In this document: positions 1 to 5,704 of the stretch, one piece after another
How positions within the stretch are numbered: position 1 is the stretch's first letter
Layout: each line of letters begins with the position of its first letter
Source of the DNA: Oligoflexia bacterium
Lineage (GTDB): Bacteria > Bdellovibrionota > JAFGOL01
Length of the DNA: 5,704 nt
NCBI GenBank assembly: GCA_016926495.1
Contig: JAFGOL010000015.1
Span: forward strand, 1 to 5,704
Direction: 5' to 3'
Program-made: the position numbers and the translations under genes
The notes under the pieces: generated by a model
Databases searched by the model: none
What the model was told of the DNA's origin: nothing
Seen by the model: only the letters and a program-made list of their open reading frames with translations

Positions 1-1
1 C

Positions 2-1054
2 CCAAGCCCCAGGAAGGAACTTTCAAACGATCACAAACTTCTGAGGGATTTCGCGTTAAATACAGGCTCAGTGCTTAGCGACGTGGGCGAAGGTGTATGC
101 CACCAGGTCACGGCTGAAAAATATCTTAATCCCGGGGATGTTCATATAGGAGCCGATTCGCATACCTGCACCGGGGGGGCTCTCTGCGCGTTCGCTACCG
201 GTATGGGCTCTACCGACGTGGCCGTTGGTATAGCGCTTGGAAAAACATGGCTCCGTGTCCCGGAAACATTTAAAATAGTTGTAAAGGGAGAGTTCCCCCT
301 TGGTGTCTATCCCAAGGACCTTATTCTGCATCTTATCGGTATGATCGGGGCTGACGGCGCGACATATAAATCACTGGAATTTTGCGGCCCTGCCATAGAG
401 AATATGGAAATGACCGACAGGCTTACCCTGTCCAACATGGCGGTGGAAGCGGGAGCGAAATGCGGACTCATAGCGTCGGATAAAATTACAAAAAAGTATC
501 TTGAAAAAATGGGCAGGGGAGATAAATGGATACCGATCCAGGCTGACCCCGACGCCGAATATGAACGGGTTATAGAAATTGACGTGTCAAAACTTGAACC
601 TGTCGTTTCGCATCCCCATACGGTTGATAACACAAAAACGGTAACCCGGAGCGCCGGGATCAAAATACACCAGGTTTTTATCGGTACCTGTACAAACGGC
701 AGGATCGAGGATTTGAGGATCGCGGCTAAAATTCTTAAGGGCAAAAAAAGGCATCCCGGCACAAGGCTTTTGATCACCCCGGCTTCAAAACAGGTTTTTC
801 TTGACGCTGTTAAGGAAGGTCTTATTGAGATTTTTCTGGAAGCCGGTGCCGCGGTTAATTCCCCGGGTTGCGGCGCCTGCGTCGGCGTGCACCAGGGTAT
901 ACTCGGTGATGATGAAAACTGTCTTGCAACCCAGAACAGGAATTTTCAGGGCAGAATGGGTAATGTGAAGGGAAATATCTATCTTGCCTCGCCGGCTGTT
1001 GCCGCCGTATCCGCTTTATTCGGTGAAATTACCGATCCCAGAAAATATTTATAG
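2..1054 (+). CDS. Aconitase-superfamily large subunit, LeuC/HacA type (5'-truncated); probable split aconitase or 3-isopropylmalate dehydratase/homoaconitase
   Basis: This is the catalytic, cluster-bearing subunit of a two-subunit hydro-lyase that isomerises a hydroxy-acid by dehydration and rehydration. The frame is open from the first complete codon at base 2, and the residues before the GTG at 71 ([18 protein letters not shown]) already match the family. The true start therefore lies upstream; 350 residues are visible of about 420 usual for the family, so roughly 70 are missing. Counting from base 2, motifs in order are GADSHTCT (residues 50-57), [11 protein letters not shown] just after it, [14 protein letters not shown] with Cys230, and SPGCGACVG with Cys290 and Cys293. 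The last three Cys (codons 689-691, 869-871, 878-880) sit where the [4Fe-4S] ligands lie in this superfamily. The family includes isopropylmalate isomerase, homoaconitase and related enzymes. The neighbouring isocitrate dehydrogenase makes citrate/isocitrate the favoured substrate, but that is inference. Confidence 0.9.
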   Translation, partial: PSPRKELSNDHKLLRDFALNTGSVLSDVGEGVCHQVTAEKYLNPGDVHIGADSHTCTGGALCAFATGMGSTDVAVGIALGKTWLRVPETFKIVVKGEFPLGVYPKDLILHLIGMIGADGATYKSLEFCGPAIENMEMTDRLTLSNMAVEAGAKCGLIASDKITKKYLEKMGRGDKWIPIQADPDAEYERVIEIDVSKLEPVVSHPHTVDNTKTVTRSAGIKIHQVFIGTCTNGRIEDLRIAAKILKGKKRHPGTRLLITPASKQVFLDAVKEGLIEIFLEAGAAVNSPGCGACVGVHQGILGDDENCLATQNRNFQGRMGNVKGNIYLASPAVAAVSALFGEITDPRKYL

Positions 1055-1058
1055 GTGG
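1053..1058 (+). promoter_or_regulatory. Ribosome binding site of the small subunit gene
   Basis: AGGTGG is one mismatch from the AGGAGG consensus. It lies 7 nt before the ATG at 1066 and overlaps the TAG stop of the large subunit. This supports the chosen start and suggests that the two subunits are translated in close succession. Confidence 0.6.
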
Positions 1059-1065
1059 AATTATT

Positions 1066-1566
1066 ATGATATTGAAAGGCAAGGCATGGAAGTTCGGAGA
1101 CGATATCAGCACTGATCATATCGCGCCCGGAAGGCTATTTCATTTGAGGTCAAATCTTGAGGAATTCGCAAAGCATGTCCTTGAAGACGCTGACCCTGAT
1201 TTTGCTCCCAATATGGCCAAAGGCGATTTCGTGGTCGGCGGTAAAAACTTCGGCCTTGGTTCAAGCAGGGAGCATGCGCCGACTATTATTAAAATGGCCG
1301 GGGTTTCCGCGGTGCTTGCTAAATCCTTTGCAAGGATATTTTTCAGGAATGCGATCAATATAGGGCTGCCGTTACTGATATGTGACACGGACAGGATAAA
1401 ACAGCACGATGTGCTTGAGCTTGATCTTTCAAGGGGTGTAATAAAAAATGTAAGCAGCGCGCAGAATATAGAATTTAAACCCTTGCCGGATGTAATGATA
1501 CAGATACTCAATGACGGCGGGCTTGTCGAACATATAAAAAAGAACGGGGATTTTAATTTATTCTGA
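1066..1566 (+). CDS. Aconitase-superfamily small subunit, LeuD/HacB type (swivel domain)
   Basis: This 166-residue protein is the partner of the upstream large subunit and a normal length for the LeuD/HacB family. It forms the mobile swivel domain that closes over the active site and contacts the variable part of the substrate. Residues 10-23 (FGDDISTDHIAPGR) are the domain start, and residues 61-72 (NFGLGSSREHAP) carry the conserved G-S-S-R-E substrate-binding motif. IFFRNAINIGLP follows, as is typical of the family. The loop after PGR reads LFHLRSN (24-30), with Arg28 near the position that sets substrate specificity in archaeal IPMI and homoaconitase. TDHIAP resembles the TDHISP of one-chain aconitases more than the usual TDxIIP of LeuD/HacB. 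The start follows an AGGTGG site, 11 nt after the large subunit, and the stop overlaps the next gene's ATG. The exact substrate (isocitrate, isopropylmalate or homocitrate) is not settled by sequence alone. Confidence 0.92.
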   Translation: MILKGKAWKFGDDISTDHIAPGRLFHLRSNLEEFAKHVLEDADPDFAPNMAKGDFVVGGKNFGLGSSREHAPTIIKMAGVSAVLAKSFARIFFRNAINIGLPLLICDTDRIKQHDVLELDLSRGVIKNVSSAQNIEFKPLPDVMIQILNDGGLVEHIKKNGDFNLF

Positions 1567-2762
1567 TGGAAAAGATAACCATTAAAAACGGCAGGCTGAA
1601 TGTTCCCGATTTTCCGGCGATCCCGTTTATTACCGGTGACGGGATAGGCAGCGACATTACTCCGGCCATGATCAGAATTGTAGACGCCGCCGTTGAAAAA
1701 ATATACGGAAGCGGTAAAAAAATCGCATGGAAGGAAGTGCCTGCCGGCAAGAAGGCCTTTGCGGAAACCGGAAGTTATCTGCCTGAACAGACACTTGAGG
1801 ATCTCAGGAAATACGTGATTTCAATCAAGGGGCCTCTTGAAACTCCGGTCGCAGGAGGTATCAGGAGCCTTAATGTTGCCATAAGGCAGGCCCTTGATCT
1901 TTACGCCTGTGTAAGGCCGGTAAGGTATTTCAGGGGTGTGCCCGCGCCCGTCAGGGAACCGGAACTTCTGGATGTTGTGATTTTCAGGGAAAACACCGAG
2001 GATGTATATTCAGGCATCGAGTGGGAGGCAGGTTCAAAACAGGTTGCCTCCATTATTGAATATCTCAGGCAAAAACATGATATTTCCATTGCGGATAATT
2101 CCGGAATAGGCATAAAAAATATTTCCGAGGCTGCGAGCAAGAGGCTTGTGCGCAAGGCTATAGAGTACGCGATCGGCAACAACAGGAAAAGCGTAACGCT
2201 TGTTCATAAAGGCAACATAATGAAATATACAGAGGGCGCTTTTTTGCGATGGGGTTATGAAATCGCAAAAAGGGAATTTGCGTCGGATGTTATTACGGAG
2301 AAGGAAGCATCGGGTAATACGGAAGGCAGGATCATTATTAAAGACAGGATCGCGGATAATATGCTTCAGCAACTTTTGTTAAATCCCTCAGCTTACGATG
2401 TTATTGCTACTCCGAATCTGAACGGGGATTATATAAGTGATCTTTGTGCGGCACAGGTCGGCGGTCTGGGTATAGCTCCGGGTGCCAATATGGGCAGTGA
2501 TGCCGCCGTCTTTGAAGCAACCCACGGAACGGCCCCTGAGCTCGAGGGCAAGGACAAGGCCAATCCGTGTTCACTGGTGTTATCAGCAGTATTGATGCTT
2601 GAATATATGAGCTGGATTGAACCGGCAAAACTTATTACTGCCGCGGTTGAAAATACAATTCAGGGCGGAAACCTGACCTCTGATTTTGCGGGAGAGGTTA
2701 AGGGCGCGAGAATTGTGGGCACTGCCGAATTCGCGGATATGGTAATAAAAAATATCATCTAG
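1566..2762 (+). CDS. icd: Isocitrate dehydrogenase, E. coli Icd-type, predicted NAD-dependent
   Basis: This 398-residue cytosolic enzyme oxidatively decarboxylates isocitrate to 2-oxoglutarate. It aligns along its whole length with E. coli Icd (416 aa), with a shorter N terminus. Isocitrate-binding residues are kept: Ser101, Asn103, Arg107, Arg117, Arg141, Tyr148, Lys215, Asp264, Asp288 and Asp292 (E. coli Ser113, Asn115, Arg119, Arg129, Arg153, Tyr160, Lys230, Asp283, Asp307, Asp311). The HGTAP motif at 320-324 is followed by Glu325-Leu326 where NADP enzymes have Lys-Tyr. Ala332, Ser372 and Gly376 replace Val351, Tyr391 and Arg395. Loss of all the 2'-phosphate contacts, with an acidic residue at the 344 position, indicates NAD use. 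The start overlaps the small subunit's stop by one base (TGATG). The nearest purine-rich site, GGGGA ending at 1550, is too far away, so translational coupling is likely. The substrate set argues against isopropylmalate or homoisocitrate dehydrogenase. Confidence 0.96.
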   Translation: MEKITIKNGRLNVPDFPAIPFITGDGIGSDITPAMIRIVDAAVEKIYGSGKKIAWKEVPAGKKAFAETGSYLPEQTLEDLRKYVISIKGPLETPVAGGIRSLNVAIRQALDLYACVRPVRYFRGVPAPVREPELLDVVIFRENTEDVYSGIEWEAGSKQVASIIEYLRQKHDISIADNSGIGIKNISEAASKRLVRKAIEYAIGNNRKSVTLVHKGNIMKYTEGAFLRWGYEIAKREFASDVITEKEASGNTEGRIIIKDRIADNMLQQLLLNPSAYDVIATPNLNGDYISDLCAAQVGGLGIAPGANMGSDAAVFEATHGTAPELEGKDKANPCSLVLSAVLMLEYMSWIEPAKLITAAVENTIQGGNLTSDFAGEVKGARIVGTAEFADMVIKNII

Positions 2763-2766
2763 TTTT

Positions 2767-2772
2767 TGGAGG
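2767..2772 (+). promoter_or_regulatory. Strong ribosome binding site of gltB
   Basis: TGGAGG lies 5 nt before the ATG at 2778, in the 15-nt gap after the icd stop. It is the best Shine-Dalgarno match in the window and fixes the gltB start. The gap has no room for a promoter or terminator, so gltB is probably cotranscribed with icd. Confidence 0.75.
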
Positions 2773-2777
2773 AATAC

Positions 2778-5704
2778 ATGGTCCCGAGCAAGGTTACTCA
2801 AAATACTCTCTATAACCCGCGGTTTGAACATGATGCCTGCGGTATCGGTTTTGTGGCGAACATTAAAGGCATAAAATCTAAGGAGATAATAGAACAGGGA
2901 CTGACTGTTCTGAAAAACATGCATCACAGGGGAGCTACAGGCTCCGAGGCTGATACGGGAGACGGCGCCGGAATACTGATCCAGGTCCCGCATGATTTCC
3001 TTAAGAGGGAATGCCTGAAAGCAGGATTTGAACTTCCGGATGCGGGACAATACGGGGTCGGCATGCTCTTTTTGCCTCCTGACCCTGTGATAAGAAAAGA
3101 GTGTGAGGAAAAACTGGAGAATATTGTTCACCTTGAAGACCTTAAAATACTGGGATGGCGTACCGTCCCCACGGATGACAAATCACTGGGAAGTATTGCC
3201 AAATCAAACGCGCCGTTTGTAAGGCAGATATTTATCGCAAGGCCTGACGGTATGACTGACGACATGGCCTTTGAAAGAAAGCTTTATGTCCTGAGGAAAA
3301 ATTCTTCCAGAAAGATCAGAAGGACCGGAATGCTCGGCGGAGAGTATTATTACGCGTGCAGCATGTCCATGAGGGTAATTGTCTACAAGGGTATGCTTAC
3401 CGCGATGCAGATACCTGAATTTTATCCCGAGCTTAATGATCCGTTGATGAAGAGTGCCATAGTTCTTGTTCACGCAAGGTTCAGTACGAATACGTTCCCG
3501 AGCTGGGAAAGATCTCACCCCTACAGGTACATTATTCATAACGGTGAGATAAACACGCTTCGAGGTAATGTTAACTGGTTCCAGGCGCGTGAAAAACTTT
3601 TTAAGTCCGGTAAACTCGGAGACGATCTCAATAAGGTTATACCGGTGCTGGATGACATGGGAAGTGATTCGGCTATACTGGATAACTGCCTTGAGTTCCT
3701 TGTAATGAGCGGAAGGCCTATTGAACAGGCCATGATGATGATGATACCCGAACCCTGGCAGGCTGATCATGGGATGGACGAGGGAAAAAGGGCGTTTTAT
3801 GAATTTCACAGTTGCCTTATGGAACCGTGGGACGGACCTGCCGCCGTGGGCTTTACCGACGGAGTTAAAGTAGGAGCCATACTTGACAGGAACGGACTTC
3901 GTCCCGGACGTTACTACGTGACAAAGGATGACCTTGTTGTTCTTGCTTCCGAGGTCGGCGTCCTTGATATTCCCGAGGAAAAGATCATAAAAAAAGGCAG
4001 GTTGAGGCCGGGCAAGATGTTTCTTGTTGATACGGCGGAGCAGCGGATAGTATCGGATTGGGAAATCAAGTCAAATCTAGCAAAGGAAAAACCGTATTCG
4101 CAATGGCTTAAGGAGAATGTTGTAAAGCTTAACGATCAGCCTGAACCCAATATACCTGACAAAAGGGACAGGGAACTGATACTCAGGGACCAGAAAATAT
4201 TCGGTTACACGCTTGAAGATCTTCAGATGATCCTTGCCCCCATGGCCCTTAACGGAGCCGAGCCCGTGGGTTCCATGGGCAATGATATACCGCTTGCGGT
4301 ATTATCCGATAAATCATGCCTTCTGTATGACTATTTCAAACAGCTGTTCGCCCAGGTTACCAACCCGCCGGTTGATTCCATCAGGGAGGAAATCGTAATG
4401 GCTTCAGGAATAGGCATAGGGCCTGAAGGAGATCTTCTTGAGCCTGACGCGGCCAGTTGCAGGCAGATCCATATGGATACCGCGATACTTAGCAATAAGG
4501 ATTTGGCCAAGATCAGAAATATTTCAAAAGCGAATTTTAAATCCAAAACAATTTCTATTTTATTTGACGTAAAGGAAAAGAACAGGGGCTTGTCTTTAAA
4601 GAATGCGATGGATGGCCTTTGCGATGAGGCCGTAAAAGCCGTTAATGAGGGTTATGACGTTATTATACTTTCTGACCGGGGAGTAACTGAGAATTACGCG
4701 CCTATACCGGCATTACTCGCTGTTTCAGGCGTTCATCATCACCTTATAGAACTGGGTCTGAGACCTAAAATAGGTATAGTGCTTGAATCCGGCGAACCAA
4801 GAGAGGTACATCATTTTGCTACCCTGATCGGGTACGGCGCTTCGGGTATTAATCCCTATCTTGTTTTTGAAACGCTTGAAAACATGATTGAAGACGGGAT
4901 ACTGAAAGATACCACGCTTGAAAAGGCATCCCATAATGTTATCAAGGCCCTTGCGAAAGGGGTTATTAAAACGATTTCCAAGATGGGTATATCCACTGTT
5001 GAAAGTTATTGCGGCGCAAAAACGTTCGAGGCGGTCGGTATCAAGTTTTCGGTTGTCGATAAATATTTCACGGGAACTCCGACCAGGATTGAGGGTGTGG
5101 ACCTGGATGAAATAGCAATGGAAACACTTATGAGATTTGATAACGCGTTTAGATCCGATGATTCCAGGGGCGCCGTAACCGAAGTCGGAGGACGTTACAA
5201 GTGGAGGGCCAGGGGAGAGGTCCACCAGTATAACCCGGATACAATATTAACGCTACAGAGGGCCTGCCGGGAAAATGATTACGGGGAATTTAAAAAATTT
5301 ACTTCAATGATAGACGATGAAAATATCCGTCATAAAACCCTGAGAGGACTTATTACTTTCAGGCAGGGACGTAACCCCATACCGTTGGAAAAGGTTGAGC
5401 CTGTAGATAGTATTGTTAAAAGATTTAAGACCGGGGCCATGTCTTACGGGTCCATAAGCCAGGAAGCGCACGAAAGTCTTGCCATTGCCATGAATATTCT
5501 GGGCGCGAGAAGTAATTCAGGCGAAGGGGGGGAGGACCCCGAAAGATATGTTATGATTGACGGCAAGCAGGCAAAGATCAGTACGATCAAACAGGTGGCG
5601 TCAGGACGTTTCGGCGTTACCAGCGAATATCTTGTGAACGCGAAGGAACTGCAGATAAAAGTGGCACAGGGAGCAAAACCAGGCGAAGGCGGCCAGCTTC
5701 CCGG
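2778..5704 (+). CDS. gltB: Glutamate synthase large (alpha) subunit, NAD(P)H-type GOGAT, 3'-truncated
   Basis: The protein moves glutamine amide nitrogen onto 2-oxoglutarate, giving two glutamates. The frame is open from the ATG to the window end, 975 complete codons of about 1500, so the rest of the FMN domain, the 3Fe-4S Cys cluster and the C-terminal GXGXG beta-helix lie outside. The first 20 residues are a short propeptide. Cys21 in HDACGIGF is the expected N-terminal nucleophile of the class II amidotransferase domain (about 21-430), which also shows HRGATG, TGDGAGI, HARFSTNTFPSW (232-243), HNGEINTLRGN (254-264) and DRNGLRPGRYY (from 370). The central domain (about 455-750) contains GSMGNDIPLAVLSD (from 498) and later GEPREVHHFA. 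The FMN domain shows GAMSYGSIS (from 886), SGEGGEDPERY, IKQVASGRFGVT and QGAKPGEGGQLP. Only 12 residues lie between EDPERY and IKQVASG, so the ferredoxin-GOGAT loop is absent and a GltD partner is expected. It would use the 2-oxoglutarate made by the upstream isocitrate dehydrogenase. Confidence 0.97.
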   Translation, partial: MVPSKVTQNTLYNPRFEHDACGIGFVANIKGIKSKEIIEQGLTVLKNMHHRGATGSEADTGDGAGILIQVPHDFLKRECLKAGFELPDAGQYGVGMLFLPPDPVIRKECEEKLENIVHLEDLKILGWRTVPTDDKSLGSIAKSNAPFVRQIFIARPDGMTDDMAFERKLYVLRKNSSRKIRRTGMLGGEYYYACSMSMRVIVYKGMLTAMQIPEFYPELNDPLMKSAIVLVHARFSTNTFPSWERSHPYRYIIHNGEINTLRGNVNWFQAREKLFKSGKLGDDLNKVIPVLDDMGSDSAILDNCLEFLVMSGRPIEQAMMMMIPEPWQADHGMDEGKRAFYEFHSCLMEPWDGPAAVGFTDGVKVGAILDRNGLRPGRYYVTKDDLVVLASEVGVLDIPEEKIIKKGRLRPGKMFLVDTAEQRIVSDWEIKSNLAKEKPYSQWLKENVVKLNDQPEPNIPDKRDRELILRDQKIFGYTLEDLQMILAPMALNGAEPVGSMGNDIPLAVLSDKSCLLYDYFKQLFAQVTNPPVDSIREEIVMASGIGIGPEGDLLEPDAASCRQIHMDTAILSNKDLAKIRNISKANFKSKTISILFDVKEKNRGLSLKNAMDGLCDEAVKAVNEGYDVIILSDRGVTENYAPIPALLAVSGVHHHLIELGLRPKIGIVLESGEPREVHHFATLIGYGASGINPYLVFETLENMIEDGILKDTTLEKASHNVIKALAKGVIKTISKMGISTVESYCGAKTFEAVGIKFSVVDKYFTGTPTRIEGVDLDEIAMETLMRFDNAFRSDDSRGAVTEVGGRYKWRARGEVHQYNPDTILTLQRACRENDYGEFKKFTSMIDDENIRHKTLRGLITFRQGRNPIPLEKVEPVDSIVKRFKTGAMSYGSISQEAHESLAIAMNILGARSNSGEGGEDPERYVMIDGKQAKISTIKQVASGRFGVTSEYLVNAKELQIKVAQGAKPGEGGQLP

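Noticed and set aside
173..179. Run of seven G as a possible frameshift site (a similar run is at 5526-5532)
   Set aside because: Both runs encode in-frame glycines with matching family sequence on each side, so there is no sign of a frameshift.
307..777. 156-residue open frame on the minus strand inside the dehydratase large subunit
   Set aside because: It overlaps conserved coding sequence on the plus strand; its hydrophobic, Ser/Ile-rich translation is typical of antisense shadows.
71..1054. GTG at 71 as the start of the large subunit
   Set aside because: The same frame is open back to base 2, and the upstream residues match the conserved family segment before the GADSHTCT region. The gene is cut by the window edge and does not start at 71.
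2..1566. Calling the dehydratase pair leuC and leuD of leucine synthesis
   Set aside because: The family match is real, but the neighbours are icd and gltB rather than leuA or leuB, and the small-subunit loop is not the hydrophobic isopropylmalate type. I left the gene symbols empty.
2763..2777. A promoter or terminator between icd and gltB
   Set aside because: The gap is only 15 nt and is filled by the ribosome binding site; I see no hairpin or T-run able to end transcription.
2583..3131. 182-residue open frame on the minus strand across the icd-gltB junction
   Set aside because: It spans the end of one well-supported gene and the start of another on the opposite strand, and its translation shows no known motif.
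3732..3743. Four tandem ATG codons in gltB as a repeat or alternative start
   Set aside because: They encode the Met-rich segment before IPEPW that is normal in GltB; the reading frame continues far upstream with conserved motifs.
3204..3809. 201-residue open frame on the minus strand inside gltB
   Set aside because: It lies wholly opposite conserved GltB amidotransferase motifs, has no recognisable domain, and is explained as a shadow of the codon pattern of the sense gene.

Overview
This window is a compact, single-strand (+) metabolic operon fragment from a bacterium. It holds four collinear genes with almost no intergenic DNA. The first and last genes run off the window edges. I see no RNA genes, mobile elements, CRISPR arrays, long repeats or terminators.

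Layout. Positions 2-1054 encode the C-terminal ~350 residues of an aconitase-superfamily large subunit of the two-subunit LeuC/HacA type, which carries the [4Fe-4S] cluster. After 11 nt comes the matching small (swivel-domain) subunit, 1066-1566. It overlaps by one base (TGATG) an E. coli-type isocitrate dehydrogenase, 1566-2762. After 15 nt containing a good ribosome binding site comes the glutamate synthase large subunit (GltB). It starts at 2778 and stays open to the window end, giving 975 complete codons of an expected ~1500.

How the genes work together. The order is dehydratase/isomerase, then isocitrate dehydrogenase, then GOGAT. This matches the oxidative arm from citrate through isocitrate and 2-oxoglutarate to glutamate. 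It suggests that the LeuC/LeuD-like pair serves here as a split aconitase rather than as leucine-pathway isopropylmalate isomerase. The small-subunit motif TDHIAP, which resembles the TDHISP of true aconitases, and an Arg-bearing substrate loop support this but do not prove it. The isocitrate dehydrogenase keeps the isocitrate-binding residues of E. coli Icd. It has lost all the NADP-specificity residues (Lys344, Tyr345, Tyr391 and Arg395 become Glu, Leu, Ser and Gly; Val351 becomes Ala), so I predict it uses NAD. GltB lacks the ferredoxin loop, so it looks like the alpha subunit of a pyridine-nucleotide GOGAT that needs a GltD partner, probably encoded downstream.

Organism. G+C is just under 50% in the stretch I counted. 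Arg is written very often as AGG and Ile often as ATA. A HacA-family dehydratase beside an NAD-type Icd fits an anaerobic or early-branching bacterial lineage. I cannot name the phylum from this window. This looks like central carbon and nitrogen metabolism with an unusual enzyme assortment. I found no sign of a defence, mobile or otherwise new system.
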